A stretch of DNA of 64,000 bases, from the NCBI GenBank assembly GCA_024232355.1, contig JAAEPW010001279.1, forward strand, positions 17,598 through 81,597, in the 5' to 3' direction. The notes under the pieces were generated by a model. That model was not told the origin of the DNA and did no database searches. It saw nothing but the letters and a program-made list of their open reading frames with translations. Shown here piece by piece: positions 25,927 through 36,542 of this stretch (positions are counted from its first letter, which is position 1; every line of letters begins with the position of its first letter). This DNA comes from Chloroflexota bacterium. Its GTDB lineage: Bacteria; Chloroflexota; Anaerolineae; B4-G1. The translations under genes and the position numbers were made by a program.

Positions 25927-28900
25927 TTACGTTTCAGGCGCGATAAGCGCCATCAGCCTTTCATACTCAAAGTTATGCACCCATTGCGCGAGCGTGTCGG
26001 CCAGATGGGGCGCTTGCGGGCGCACGGCTTTTATGAGCGCCCGCATCCGCTCAGGTTCCAGCACGACGGCTGCCTGGTACAGGTCTGCCGCCCATGTGGC
26101 AGGCAACGTTTCGACAGCGGCGCGCAAGTTCTCCAGAGACACACTCACTGCCGCCTCAGGCGCAGGCGTGATCGCCTCGTAGATAAAGCGCACGCCCAGG
26201 TGATGATGCAGCACGTTGAATATCTCGTACTCGTGGAAGGGCTTGCGCACAAAGTCATCGCAGCCAGCTTTGAGAACGGCTTTGCGATCTTGCTCAAAGG
26301 CGCTGGCGGTCAGCGCAATGACGACGACCGGGTGACCTGTGGCTTCCGCGCGCGCCTTGATCTGGTACGTCGCCTCGTAGCCGTCCATCACGGGCATCCG
26401 CATATCCATCCACACCAAATGCGGTTGCCACGCATCCCACATCTCGACACCCTCCGCGCCGTTGACCGCAGAGCGCACGTCAAAATCGAACGACGTGAGC
26501 AGATTGATCAGCAGTTCGCGGTTGGTGGGTTTATCCTCGACGACGAGGAGCCGGAATGGCCTGCCGTCGGGCGCGGTCTGGCCCGGCTCGATCCCAATGA
26601 CGCGGGGTTGCAACTGTGAATCTAGTCCCCTGACCGCGTCTTTGTCGACCAGGGCCACCGTCATCTGTACGCGGAAGGTCGTGCCTTGCCCCACGATGCT
26701 GTCCACACCGAGTTTACCACCCATCAAGTTGACAAACTGCCGACTGATGGGCAAACCCAGGCCCGTCCCCTCCTGCGACTGTTGCCCACTGGCAGTTTGG
26801 ATAAAAGGGGCAAAAAGCGCGTTCATCTCTTCCGGCACAACGCCGGCACCGGTGTCCTCGATTTCAAAGACCAATGACGAATGACCAATAACGAACGGCG
26901 GTTGCTCTTTTGACCTTTTGCCCTTTGTCTTTTGCCCTTTGTCTTTCGCCCTCACGCGCAACGTGACACCACCTTTTTCCGTGAACTTGACCGCGTTGCT
27001 GAGCAGATTCGTCAAGACCTGGCGCAGCTTGCCCTCATCGGCGTAGACGTAACGCGGTACGTCTGATGCAATATCCAAGAACATCGCGATGCCCTTGTCG
27101 GCGGCGCGCATTTGGAACATCTCTTGCAAGCCGCCGAGTTGCCAATGCAGATCGAAACCGTTTTCCTGGAGTATGATGCGTCCGGATTCGATTTTGGACA
27201 TTGTGAGTACATCGTTGATGAGGCCAAGCAGATGCTCGCCGCTGCGGGCAATCGTCTCCAGATGCTCTTGCTGCGTGGATGTGACGTGTGGATCGCGCGC
27301 CATCAGTTGCGAGTAGCCTAGGATGGCATTGAGGGGAGTACGAAGTTCGTGGCTCATATTGGAAAGGAATGTGCTTTTAGCTTGATTGGCAGCTTCGGCT
27401 GTTTCTTTGGCTTGAGCCAATTCCTCTGCTTGTTGCTCTAATTGATGGGTTCGCTTTTCCAGCTCGAGATTTGCTTCTTTGGCAAGGCCATACAGTTGGG
27501 TATTGCGAATAGCAATGGCGATTTGATCTGCCATCGTTTGTAAAATCGGCATATCCTCATCTGTAAAAGCGGATGTGAACTTGCTTTGGACATCCAAAGC
27601 TCCCAAGACTTTTTCCCCCATTTGCAAGGGCAAAGTTATTTCTGAACGGGTATCCGGTAAGTGGGGACTATGAAAGTAAATGGCATCTTCTCTAACATCC
27701 AGAGCAATTCGCGCCTCATTCTTGGCGATTACATACCCTACCATTCCTTGTTGTCCGACTTTTATGCAATAGTTCTCAGCCAGTATCTTTTGCCCACCTT
27801 CACTGGAGGCTGCTTGCAACACTGCCCACTCGCCACTTTGATCAACTAGAAAAATGGCTGTATGGTAAAATCCAAAGGTTTCGGTAATCAGCATAACTAC
27901 TTGATTAAGCAATTCATTCGGGTTGAGGACTAGAGTTACATCACGGGCTACCTGACTGGCTGCCTCCAATTGGGTAGAACGCCGCGCTAATTCAGTTGTG
28001 CGGTCTGCCACCCGCTGTTCCAGTTCAGTATAAGAGGTTTGCAAACGGTTTGCCATTTCATTAAATGTGTTGGTCAGTACTCCGAGTTCATCTTTACGCT
28101 TAACACCAACTTGCGTATCCAGATTGCCTTGGTATAAGGATTGTGCACCTTTATGAAGTTTGCTAATATCAACGGTGAGTGGTCGTATGTATAGCGTATA
28201 CAACAAGCTAACAGAGAGCAAACAAATGATGAGAGCAATAATAATTGCCGGCAGAATAGCATTGGTAACAGGTGCCAAAGCTTGCGCACGAGATTGTACG
28301 CTCATTACAAACCAATCTAGATTTTCAATAATGGGCGTGCTAGAGTTCAAGGGCACAGCCGTGATATTGAATATCCCTTCTGTGGTGTCAAACATATGTA
28401 GGGTATTTATTGTTTGCTCTAATGGCAGGGTACTATCTTGAAATGCTGGCAATGTTTCGGGAGCATAAATCACATGCCCTGTGCTATCAACTAGAATCGT
28501 GCGTCCTGCGTCACTTTGCTGTACTTGGTTGATGACGTCAGTCACCAACGAGTAATCAAATGTATTGTATAAACTCCCTACGACCTCATCATTGTTGGTG
28601 CTGTAAACGGGGACTGCCATAGCCATCAGGTTCTCTGGTCTGTTTGCTTCAGCTGACAAAGGACCATCTAGATATGTGGCATTGGTCTTTTCTAGTTCTA
28701 CCCACCACCGTTCGTTTGTTTGTGTATAGCTAGTAGGCAGATAACTGGTAGCGATGATGACTCCCTGCTTATCAACCAATAAAAAGTCGTTCTCCAGCCC
28801 TAAATTGATAGATAGACTTTCTTTTTGAGAAGCAAAGGTAAATGCCGAAATTCGGTTTAAAAAGACATTGCGCGCAATTGCTGTATCGCGGGGGTTTTCT

Positions 28901-29268
28901 AATGCCAAGGCTGCCAACCATGTGCTATTCTGCTGTTGGAGAGTCACCGATATTTCCTCATCAGTTAGCATATCATATTCATTTAAGGCTAGTTGCAACT
29001 CTAGCCTAATATCTTCCTGTTCAGACAAGCTGAGAATGCGTGAAATGTGTTGTTTAAGATTTTGCTCAATTTGTTGGGCTTGCGAGAAAGCAAGCGTTTC
29101 CAGGTTGTTTTGTAGAGCATCCTCTAGGGCCATCCGTCCAAATAACCCACTGGCAATTGCTGTAGCGATGCCGGCACTCACGATGGCGAGTACGACCAAG
29201 AAAGGCAAACGACGAGATATAGAGGTGATAGGGGCAAACGTAAGGTCAGAGGAGCTCAAAGTGTCCAT
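25927..29268 (-). CDS. Hybrid histidine kinase 1: Cache - HAMP - GAF - HisKA - HATPase - receiver - tail
   Basis: 1113 aa. A membrane helix at about 21-43 and another at about 338-360 bracket an extracytoplasmic Cache-like sensor ([14 protein letters not shown]...RWWVELEKT). HAMP follows (about 362-415), then GAF (about 440-590) and a coiled coil. HisKA has its phospho-His in [12 protein letters not shown] near residue 641. HATPase_c, with [13 protein letters not shown], runs to about 870. The receiver spans about 905-1010, with Asp in [18 protein letters not shown] ~100-residue helical tail ([19 protein letters not shown]...) is shared by all kinases in this window. The tail has no clear phosphotransfer His motif. 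The gene lies just upstream of the lone response regulator. Confidence 0.88.
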   Translation of the reverse strand: MDTLSSSDLTFAPITSISRRLPFLVVLAIVSAGIATAIASGLFGRMALEDALQNNLETLAFSQAQQIEQNLKQHISRILSLSEQEDIRLELQLALNEYDMLTDEEISVTLQQQNSTWLAALALENPRDTAIARNVFLNRISAFTFASQKESLSINLGLENDFLLVDKQGVIIATSYLPTSYTQTNERWWVELEKTNATYLDGPLSAEANRPENLMAMAVPVYSTNNDEVVGSLYNTFDYSLVTDVINQVQQSDAGRTILVDSTGHVIYAPETLPAFQDSTLPLEQTINTLHMFDTTEGIFNITAVPLNSSTPIIENLDWFVMSVQSRAQALAPVTNAILPAIIIALIICLLSVSLLYTLYIRPLTVDISKLHKGAQSLYQGNLDTQVGVKRKDELGVLTNTFNEMANRLQTSYTELEQRVADRTTELARRSTQLEAASQVARDVTLVLNPNELLNQVVMLITETFGFYHTAIFLVDQSGEWAVLQAASSEGGQKILAENYCIKVGQQGMVGYVIAKNEARIALDVREDAIYFHSPHLPDTRSEITLPLQMGEKVLGALDVQSKFTSAFTDEDMPILQTMADQIAIAIRNTQLYGLAKEANLELEKRTHQLEQQAEELAQAKETAEAANQAKSTFLSNMSHELRTPLNAILGYSQLMARDPHVTSTQQEHLETIARSGEHLLGLINDVLTMSKIESGRIILQENGFDLHWQLGGLQEMFQMRAADKGIAMFLDIASDVPRYVYADEGKLRQVLTNLLSNAVKFTEKGGVTLRVRAKDKGQKTKGKRSKEQPPFVIGHSSLVFEIEDTGAGVVPEEMNALFAPFIQTASGQQSQEGTGLGLPISRQFVNLMGGKLGVDSIVGQGTTFRVQMTVALVDKDAVRGLDSQLQPRVIGIEPGQTAPDGRPFRLLVVEDKPTNRELLINLLTSFDFDVRSAVNGAEGVEMWDAWQPHLVWMDMRMPVMDGYEATYQIKARAEATGHPVVVIALTASAFEQDRKAVLKAGCDDFVRKPFHEYEIFNVLHHHLGVRFIYEAITPAPEAAVSVSLENLRAAVETLPATWAADLYQAAVVLEPERMRALIKAVRPQAPHLADTLAQWVHNFEYERLMALIAPET

Positions 29269-29337
29269 AGTTATTAACCCTCTTATTCACTCTTTCACAA
29301 GTTCCAAACCTACTGAAAGGTAAAATTATAAAAATTG

Positions 29338-30441
29338 TCATTTGAGTGGTGGGGCGTAAATAAGCCCTCCATTGATCCATAGATTATTGAGTCCACGGGG
29401 CAAGGCCAGGTCAGTTTCAGGACCAAAGTGTCGATCATAGATTTCGCCATAATTCCCCACTGCCTGTAGAATATCAACTGCAAAATCCAGATCGAGCCCT
29501 AGTTCTTCCTGTCCAAATGTTTGTTCTACACCTAAAAGACGGCGGATGGCAATGTTATCACTGTTCAACATCTCGTCGACATTTTCCAAAGTAACACCCA
29601 GTTCTTCAGCATTGATGAGAACATACATCACAATCTTGACAGTATCAAACCACTGCTCATCACCACTGGGTACAGCCGGGGTTAATGGTTCCTTGGAAAT
29701 CGTTTCAGCCAAGATAATATGGTCATCCGAGTCCGGTGCCAGTTCATTACGTAAACCAAGAAGACTTGCTCTATCACCAGTGTAGGCATCACACTGTCCT
29801 TGTCTATAAGATTCCAGAGCATTTGTACGATCTCTAAATGTGATTGGTGTAAAGTCAAGACCGCGTTCTCTGAATGTATTGACTAGATTACTTTCATGTG
29901 TCGAGCCTGCATTCACGCAAATTGTCGCCCCATCTAGTTCTGCCAATAAAGTAATACCACTATCACGCCGTACCATAAACCCCTGCCCATCATAAAACAT
30001 GGTAATTGTAAAATCACCCCATTGCACGTCACGGCTTGATGTCCAAGTAGCCGTTCGGGCTAACAAATCTATTTCACGATTGATCAATGCTGGTCCACGT
30101 TGAGCTGATTCTAGGGGAATAAAGTCAACAGCGGTAGCATCACCTAAAATAGCTGCTGCCACTGCCCGACACAAGTCGACATCAAAACCTACGTGTTTTC
30201 CATCTTGATCCACAGAATTATAACCGGGCAAATTATCAGAACGTCCCCCACAAAGAAGCCGTCCCCGTTCTTGGACACGCTCAAATATCGTGGTTGTTTC
30301 GGATTCAGGTAATACGGATTCAGATTCTATTGTTACCTCTACAATTCGTGTGACCTCGACGATTTCCTCACGAGAATCACAGGCCACTAGAACCAGTACC
30401 AAAAGTGCTAAACCAATAACGAGTACCAATTGCTTTTTCAT
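29338..30441 (-). CDS. Amino-acid ABC-type solute-binding lipoprotein (AapJ/BztJ-like), orphan
   Basis: 367 aa. It has a lipoprotein signal with lipobox LVLVAC at about residues 16-21. The rest is a periplasmic binding fold of the polar/general amino-acid family: RGRLLCGGRSDNLPGYNSVD, then GFDVDLCRAVAAAILGD, DLLARTATWTSSRD and QCDAYTGDRASL. No permease or ATPase gene is nearby. It sits between two sensor kinases (25927 and 30545), so it may serve as a ligand receptor for a kinase rather than for transport. The amino-acid specificity is not certain. Confidence 0.85.
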   Translation of the reverse strand: MKKQLVLVIGLALLVLVLVACDSREEIVEVTRIVEVTIESESVLPESETTTIFERVQERGRLLCGGRSDNLPGYNSVDQDGKHVGFDVDLCRAVAAAILGDATAVDFIPLESAQRGPALINREIDLLARTATWTSSRDVQWGDFTITMFYDGQGFMVRRDSGITLLAELDGATICVNAGSTHESNLVNTFRERGLDFTPITFRDRTNALESYRQGQCDAYTGDRASLLGLRNELAPDSDDHIILAETISKEPLTPAVPSGDEQWFDTVKIVMYVLINAEELGVTLENVDEMLNSDNIAIRRLLGVEQTFGQEELGLDLDFAVDILQAVGNYGEIYDRHFGPETDLALPRGLNNLWINGGLIYAPPLK

Positions 30442-30532
30442 TTTTTCCTCCTAAAGTATCAGGGAGTACATCTTGGGCATACAAGTTTGTTTCCTTTTAT
30501 TTTGTCTTGAGCAAGCAAGAAATCTCTACGTT

Positions 30533-30547
30533 TGATGCGCCGCATCA
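30533..30547 (-). terminator. Palindrome overlapping the stop of kinase 2
   Basis: TGATGCG/CGCATCA is a perfect inverted pair around one base and overlaps the TGA stop. Similar palindromes sit at the 3' ends of kinase genes at 33350 and 36511-36542, so this belongs to the copied 3' module. Too short to be sure it ends transcription. Confidence 0.3.
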
Positions 30548-33268
30548 GGCATCAGGCGCGATAAGAGCCATCAGCTTGTCGTACTCAAAGTCGCGAACCC
30601 ATTGCGCGAGCGTATCGGCCAAGTCGGGCGCTTGCGGGCGCACGGCTTTGATGAGCGCCAGCATCTGCTCAGGTTCCAGCACGACGGCCGCCTCGTACAG
30701 CTCAGCCGTCCATGTGGCAGGCAACGTCTCGAGGGCAGCGCTCAAGTCCGCCAGAGACACACTCGTTGTTGCCTCAGGCGTGGGCGTGATCGCCTCGTAG
30801 ATAAAGCGTACACCCAGATGGCGGTGCAGCACATCAAAGATCTTGTGCTCGCGGAAGGGCTTGCGCACAAAATCATCGCAGCCCGCCGCGAGAATGGTCT
30901 CACGGTCCTCCTCAAAAGCGCTGGCGGTCAGAGCGACGACGATGGCTAGGCGGTCCGTAGCTGCCGCGTGTGCCTTGATCTGACGTGTCGCCTCGTAGCC
31001 GTCCATCACGGGCATCCGCATATCCATCCACACCAAATGCGGCTGCCACGTATCCCACATCTCGACACCCTCCGCGCCGTTGACCGCGTAGCGCATGTCA
31101 AAACCGAACGGCTCTAGCAGTTTGATCAGCAATTCGCGATTGGTGGCTTTATCCTCGACGATAAGGAGCCGGAAAGGCCCGCCGTCAGGTGCAGTCTGAC
31201 CTGGCTCGATCCCGGTGGCGCGGCGCTGCGCCTGCAAATCGAGTGCTTTGACCACATCTTTGGTGACCAGGGCCACCGGTATCTGCACGCGGAAGGTCGT
31301 GCCCTGCCCCACGATGCTGTTCACGTCGAGTTCGCCGCCCATCAAGTTGACAAACTGCCGGCTGATGGGCAAGCCCAGGCCCGTGCCCTCCTGTGAACCT
31401 TGTCCGGTAGTGGTCTGTCCAAAGGCGTCAAACACTTTTTCCATGTCCTCCGGTGCAATGCCCGGGCCGGTGTCGGAAATTGAAAATTGAAGGTTCGTCG
31501 TGAACGCTTCAGCGTTCTTTTCTTTATTATGAACTCTTACCGTCACACTTCCTGTTTCCGTAAACTTGAGCGCATTACTGAGCAGATTGATCAACACCTG
31601 CCGGAGTTTCACCTCATCGGTGCGAACATGTTGCGGAACGCTCTCATCTTGTTCAAACACGAGTTGCAGATGCTTCTTGTCGGCGTTAAACACAAACATA
31701 TCGTGAACATCATGTAACAGTCGATGCAAATCAAAGTTGTTTTCGTTCAGGGTAATACGCCCGGCTTCAATTTTGGACAGGGTGAGCACTTGGTTGATGA
31801 GAGTGAGCAGATGCTCGCCGCTGCGCTGAATAATAGCGAGATTATCGTGTTCTTTAGAAGGGATATTTGGATTACGGGCAATCACCTGAGTAAACCCTAA
31901 AATCGCGTTTAGCGGGGTACGCAGTTCATGACTCATGTTGGCCAAAAACATACTTTTGGCTTGATTGGCTGCCTCGGCCAGGTTCTTGGCTTGCTGCAAT
32001 TCCAACGCTTGCAGCTTTTTCTGTTCCGCCTGGATCTGTAGCTCGTTAATGCGATCAGCCAACGCCCAGGATAACAATAGCATGAGCAGAATAACGCCGA
32101 TGGGATAGCTGTAACGCAAGATCGCATTCGTTGGTACAGCTGCCAGTGATGTCAGGACAGAAGTTGTCCCCGTAATCGCAAAGGCGCTCCAGGCTAATAG
32201 CAGGTAACGTGCCGGGCGGTACCCATGACGCCAAGATATAATTGGAGCAATGACAATTATCGGCAGTGATGCTAACGTCAACAACTGAATAAATATATTC
32301 GTTATGCCTAAATCAGTGATATAGGTTGCTCCGCATGTGACAAACCAGCCTGCACTGAGGAGCATCACCACTCGATTGAGCACCGGATGCAGGGTCGGCA
32401 ATTTCAAAAAATGTGCTGTAAATCGCAAGGCGAAAAAAGCACTCAACGTTCCAACTGTCACTGATATTGGCGTATTCCATTGAGGCAAATTTGGCCAGAG
32501 ATATTGATAGGCGAATCCTTCGGAACTAAACTCGTTGAGTGCCCAGAAAAGGACGAACAGAACATAGTAAAGGTAACTTTTATCTCGAAGCGAGAGAAAG
32601 ATGAAAAGATTGTAACAGGCCATAATACACAACGAACCGAAATAAAATCCATACCAGAGTTGTTCATGGTAGATGTGTTCTGCAAATGCTTCGGCTGACC
32701 GTAAACTCATCCGGGTAATAATACCATCAGTATTTTCGATTCGAATGTACAATGTCTGCTCTGTGTGAGGCTGAAGAAGAATTTTAAATACAAACTGCCG
32801 GTGAGCCATATCCCATTCGTGGAAGGGAACAGAATCACCACTGTGTTTGACAATAAAGGGTGGACCTTGCGTGTCAATATTGGGGATATACATCTCGATG
32901 AAATCAAGGTACGAGGACCCGATTATTAGCCGCCAATCATTGATATTTTGGGCGTTATTTTTTATGGGGATGCGTATCCAATATACCATAGAATTTATAC
33001 CAAAGTTTAAAATTTCTTCAGAACTTGGTATAAAGCGGTCTGCATATTGGGGAGCGGTGACATCATCAATTGTTAACGTTCGTGTATGATCCTCGAGAAA
33101 TGCCACATGTAAGCCAAGTGGATAGTGATGTTGTTCATCCGTTAGAACGACAGGGGTTTCGTCATATCCCCAGACAGGCAAGTCTGTGAGAAAGAACGCC
33201 ACCAAAATAGAACAGATCGTGACAACAATCACGCTGTAGCGCACCCTGTAGCCGTGTTCGACCAACAT
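30545..33268 (-). CDS. Hybrid histidine kinase 2: 7TMR-DISM sensor - HisKA - HATPase - receiver - tail
   Basis: 907 aa from ATG 33268, chosen because GGAGG lies just before it (GGAGGACATATG); the frame extends 28 codons further without a good site. A signal/anchor helix is followed by a 7TMR-DISM extracellular domain ([25 protein letters not shown] core) and seven membrane helices ([21 protein letters not shown] start). Then come a coiled coil and HisKA, with [17 protein letters not shown] near residue 444. HATPase_c ([13 protein letters not shown]) is followed by a receiver ([20 protein letters not shown]) and the shared helical tail. 7TMR-DISM receptors usually sense small molecules or carbohydrates. 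Confidence 0.87.
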   Translation of the reverse strand: MLVEHGYRVRYSVIVVTICSILVAFFLTDLPVWGYDETPVVLTDEQHHYPLGLHVAFLEDHTRTLTIDDVTAPQYADRFIPSSEEILNFGINSMVYWIRIPIKNNAQNINDWRLIIGSSYLDFIEMYIPNIDTQGPPFIVKHSGDSVPFHEWDMAHRQFVFKILLQPHTEQTLYIRIENTDGIITRMSLRSAEAFAEHIYHEQLWYGFYFGSLCIMACYNLFIFLSLRDKSYLYYVLFVLFWALNEFSSEGFAYQYLWPNLPQWNTPISVTVGTLSAFFALRFTAHFLKLPTLHPVLNRVVMLLSAGWFVTCGATYITDLGITNIFIQLLTLASLPIIVIAPIISWRHGYRPARYLLLAWSAFAITGTTSVLTSLAAVPTNAILRYSYPIGVILLMLLLSWALADRINELQIQAEQKKLQALELQQAKNLAEAANQAKSMFLANMSHELRTPLNAILGFTQVIARNPNIPSKEHDNLAIIQRSGEHLLTLINQVLTLSKIEAGRITLNENNFDLHRLLHDVHDMFVFNADKKHLQLVFEQDESVPQHVRTDEVKLRQVLINLLSNALKFTETGSVTVRVHNKEKNAEAFTTNLQFSISDTGPGIAPEDMEKVFDAFGQTTTGQGSQEGTGLGLPISRQFVNLMGGELDVNSIVGQGTTFRVQIPVALVTKDVVKALDLQAQRRATGIEPGQTAPDGGPFRLLIVEDKATNRELLIKLLEPFGFDMRYAVNGAEGVEMWDTWQPHLVWMDMRMPVMDGYEATRQIKAHAAATDRLAIVVALTASAFEEDRETILAAGCDDFVRKPFREHKIFDVLHRHLGVRFIYEAITPTPEATTSVSLADLSAALETLPATWTAELYEAAVVLEPEQMLALIKAVRPQAPDLADTLAQWVRDFEYDKLMALIAPDA

Positions 33269-33332
33269 ATGTCCTCCATATTTCTCATTCCTTCGGCTAC
33301 GCTCAGGACAGATTCGAGCGTGCGGGGAATCT

Positions 33333-36300
33333 CTACGCCTGATACGCCACATCAGGCGCGGTAAGGGCCATCAGCTTTTCGTACTCAAAGTCGCGAACCC
33401 ATTGCGCGAGCGTATTGGCCAGGTGGGGCGCTTGCGGGTGCACGGCTTTGATGAGCGTGAGCATCTGCTCAACGTCCAGGGCGACAGTCGCCTGGTGTAG
33501 ATCGGTCGCCCACGTGGCAGGCAACACCTCAACAGCGGCACGCAGGTCTTCCTGAGACACACTCGCTGCTGCGTCAGGCGTGGGTGTGACGGCCTCGTAG
33601 ATAAAGCGCACGCCCAGGTGATGGTGCAGCACGTTAAAGATGTCGTATTCGCGAAAGGGCTTGCGCACAAAGTCATCGCAGCCAGCCGCGAGAATGGCCT
33701 TGCGGTCTTCCTCAAAGGCGCTGGCGGTCAGCGCGACGACGATCGCTTGGCGGCCCATGGCTGCCGCACGCGCCTTGATCTGGTACGTCGCCTCGTAGCC
33801 ATCCACCACGGGCAGCCGCATATCCATCCACACCAGGTGCGGCTGCCACGCATCCCACATCTCGACGCCTTCCGCACCGTTGACCGCATAACGCACGTCA
33901 AAGCCGAATGGTGTGAACATCTCGATCAGCAATTCACGGTTCGTGGCCTTGTCCTCAACGATGAGGAGCCGGAAAGGGCCGCCATCAGGTGCGGTCTGGC
34001 CCGGCTCAATCCCGGTGACGCGGCGCTGCGGCTGCAAATTGAGCGCTTTGACTGCATCTTTGGCGACCAGGGCCATTGGTATCTGTACGCGGAAGGTCGT
34101 GCCCTGCCCCACGATGCTGTTCACGCCGAGTTCGCCGCCCATCAAGCCGACGAACTGCTGGCTGATGGACAAGCCCAGGCCCGTGCCCTCCCGCGATTGT
34201 TGCCCAGTGGCGGTCTGGACAAAGGGATCAAAGAGTGCGTCCATTTCTTCCGGCGCAATGCCAACGCCTGTGTCTTCCACCTTGATGGACAGCGTGATGG
34301 GTGCTGAGGCACCGAGCGCAGCGTCTGCACCCTCAGCATCCTGATGCTGGCATCCTACCTGCAACGTGACACTGCCATCTTTTGTGAACTTTATCGCATT
34401 GCTGAGCAGGTTTGTCAAGACCTGGCGCAGCTTGCCCTCATCAGCGTAGACATAGCGCGGTACGTCTGGCGCAATATCCAGGAACAGCGTGATGCCCTTG
34501 TCGGTGGCGCGCATTTGGAACATCTCTTGCAAGCCGCCGAGTTGCCAATGCAGATCGAACCCGTTTTCCTGGAGCATGGTGCGCCCGGCTTCGATTTTGG
34601 ACATTGTGAGCACGTCGTTGATGAGGCCAAGCAGATGCTCGCCGCTGCGGGCAATCGTCTCCAGATACTCTTGCTGCGTGGGTGTGACGTGCGCATCGCG
34701 CGCCATCAGTTGCGAGTAACCTAGGATGGCGTTGAGCGGCGTGCGCAACTCGTGGCTCATATTAGAAAGAAAGGTGCTTTTCGCCTTATTTGCTGCTTCG
34801 GCCGTTTCCTTTGCTTTTTGCATCTCTAGGGCGCGTAAATGCTGTTTCTCTGCCTGGCGGCGGGCTGTAATATCGCGAACAATGCCCTGGTAGCCGATCA
34901 GCAGACCATTGTCATCGCACCGCGTAGTGGCCGAGATCAAACAGTCAATTTCTCGACCATCTTTGTGCAACATCTTTACTTCCATATCTTGCAATAGACC
35001 ATCTTGGTCAATTGCTTGCTGAAAGTGTTGCAGATCTTGGGGGTTGGTAAAAAAGGCACTGGCGTTCATACCAATGGCTTGTTGCCTGGTATAACCAAAT
35101 AGTTGCTCGCAAACTGGGTTAATCTCTACAACCTGGCCTTCTGGTGTGGTGAGGTAAATTAGGTCCTTGGATTTTTCAAACAGATCCCGGTACTTTCCCT
35201 CCAGAGTTTCAACCTGGTGAAAGGCTTTTGAAAAACGCAATGATAACAAGACAGCCTGTACGAAAATAAAGGCCAAAAATCCATAGGCGGTAAGCTCGCC
35301 AAAGGAGAGCAAGCCTTGCTGATGCAATACATCGATGACAACGGTTGCAAATAGCACAAAACAGGCCAGACTAACTAAAAAGGCCCCTTCACGGCGTAAA
35401 AAGAAAATCCGGCCCAATACATATAGAGAATAAAGCACCTCAAGCAAGACAATGACTTGATAACAAGTCACGGTAGTACTAAAGGTGAGTGTATCGGTGA
35501 GCAGCATAAAGGTGCTGGAAACAAGCGCTAATCCAAAAGCGCCTCGAATGAACCACCTATGGATGTCTTTGGGATATAGGCTGTGTAGGAATAAGGCAAA
35601 CAAAGGCGGTCCAAAATAAAAGGTGAGATATTCAGTGCGCAATGTTCCGGCCCAGCTTAACTCGGGCAAGAGATCAAGCAGAAGGTTTTGATCGGTAACG
35701 CCAATGCGAATGGCAAACACCCAGCACGACAAGGCAAAATAAAGCGGGGATACATTTTGGGACCGCAAGGCATACAAGCAGATGTGATACAAGCCCATGA
35801 TGAACAATATCCCAAGGGATAGGGCTTGTACAAACCAGGCTTGCCGTTGGTGTTGCTGTATGGGCTGCGGTAAGCCAAGCCAAATATCATTGCGGAACCC
35901 TCCATTGCGGTGATAAAAGTTAGAGATGTGGATAACAATATCTACCATTTCTTGTTCAGCCTGGAAATAGACCACTTGAGGTTTTTTATAGGGGACCATC
36001 TCTGCGCGTGTTTTTCCCACCCGCCCATTTTGCGCTATTAGGCGGCCATCAATCCACAAACTGTAAGCGTAACTTTGGCCGTCGAGATACAGTCCATAAA
36101 CTTGTTGGGTATCGGGTACGTGCAGTGTAAGCTGGTAAGTGGCGTACCCTTGAGTGGGAAGGGTTTCGCCGTTGATTTCATAGTCATCCCAACCATTTGG
36201 GACAGGCACATAGATTGCCGAGGTGGCGTTGACTTGATCCGGCAAAAGCAGTTCTTGCCAATAAAAGGCCCACTCGCCTGCAAGGGAAACCGCGCCATCA

Positions 36301-36440
36301 CCAAAGTCCCAAGTATGCAGATCGAGCACGCCCTGGATGGCCTGTGGGGCGGCTTTATCTGAATATAGTGCTTGTTGACAGGCAGACAAGCCTACGAGCG
36401 CTATCACCAAGCAGACGAATAATCGAGTTTGTTTTGACAT
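33333..36440 (-). CDS. Hybrid histidine kinase 3: lipoprotein-type 7TMR-DISM - PAS - HisKA - HATPase - receiver - tail
   Basis: 1035 aa from ATG 36440, chosen because the protein then starts [21 protein letters not shown], a signal with a lipobox-like Cys; no strong ribosome site is seen. An extracytoplasmic beta-sandwich domain ([21 protein letters not shown]) is followed by 7 membrane helices. A PAS domain (about residues 416-523, [16 protein letters not shown]...[13 protein letters not shown]) follows. Then come HisKA with phospho-His near 561, HATPase_c, the receiver ([14 protein letters not shown]) and the shared tail ending VAYQA. The kinase-to-tail half is nearly the same DNA as in the neighbours. 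Confidence 0.87.
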   Translation of the reverse strand: MSKQTRLFVCLVIALVGLSACQQALYSDKAAPQAIQGVLDLHTWDFGDGAVSLAGEWAFYWQELLLPDQVNATSAIYVPVPNGWDDYEINGETLPTQGYATYQLTLHVPDTQQVYGLYLDGQSYAYSLWIDGRLIAQNGRVGKTRAEMVPYKKPQVVYFQAEQEMVDIVIHISNFYHRNGGFRNDIWLGLPQPIQQHQRQAWFVQALSLGILFIMGLYHICLYALRSQNVSPLYFALSCWVFAIRIGVTDQNLLLDLLPELSWAGTLRTEYLTFYFGPPLFALFLHSLYPKDIHRWFIRGAFGLALVSSTFMLLTDTLTFSTTVTCYQVIVLLEVLYSLYVLGRIFFLRREGAFLVSLACFVLFATVVIDVLHQQGLLSFGELTAYGFLAFIFVQAVLLSLRFSKAFHQVETLEGKYRDLFEKSKDLIYLTTPEGQVVEINPVCEQLFGYTRQQAIGMNASAFFTNPQDLQHFQQAIDQDGLLQDMEVKMLHKDGREIDCLISATTRCDDNGLLIGYQGIVRDITARRQAEKQHLRALEMQKAKETAEAANKAKSTFLSNMSHELRTPLNAILGYSQLMARDAHVTPTQQEYLETIARSGEHLLGLINDVLTMSKIEAGRTMLQENGFDLHWQLGGLQEMFQMRATDKGITLFLDIAPDVPRYVYADEGKLRQVLTNLLSNAIKFTKDGSVTLQVGCQHQDAEGADAALGASAPITLSIKVEDTGVGIAPEEMDALFDPFVQTATGQQSREGTGLGLSISQQFVGLMGGELGVNSIVGQGTTFRVQIPMALVAKDAVKALNLQPQRRVTGIEPGQTAPDGGPFRLLIVEDKATNRELLIEMFTPFGFDVRYAVNGAEGVEMWDAWQPHLVWMDMRLPVVDGYEATYQIKARAAAMGRQAIVVALTASAFEEDRKAILAAGCDDFVRKPFREYDIFNVLHHHLGVRFIYEAVTPTPDAAASVSQEDLRAAVEVLPATWATDLHQATVALDVEQMLTLIKAVHPQAPHLANTLAQWVRDFEYEKLMALTAPDVAYQA

Positions 36441-36510
36441 GGTAACTGTAAAATAGAACCTCGTTGTTTCTGAACAACGCCTAATCAAAAGAGCGAGAGA
36501 TCTTTGCCCA

Positions 36511-36542
36511 GATGCAGCGCATCAAGCTTGATGCGGCGCATC
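36511..36542 (-). terminator. 16-bp-arm near-palindrome at 3' end of kinase 4
   Basis: GATGCAGCGCATCAAG and CTTGATGCGGCGCATC pair at 14 of 16 positions around AAGCTT. The stop codon of kinase 4 (36522-36524) lies inside. It may end transcription or protect the mRNA 3' end; no T-run follows. Confidence 0.4.
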
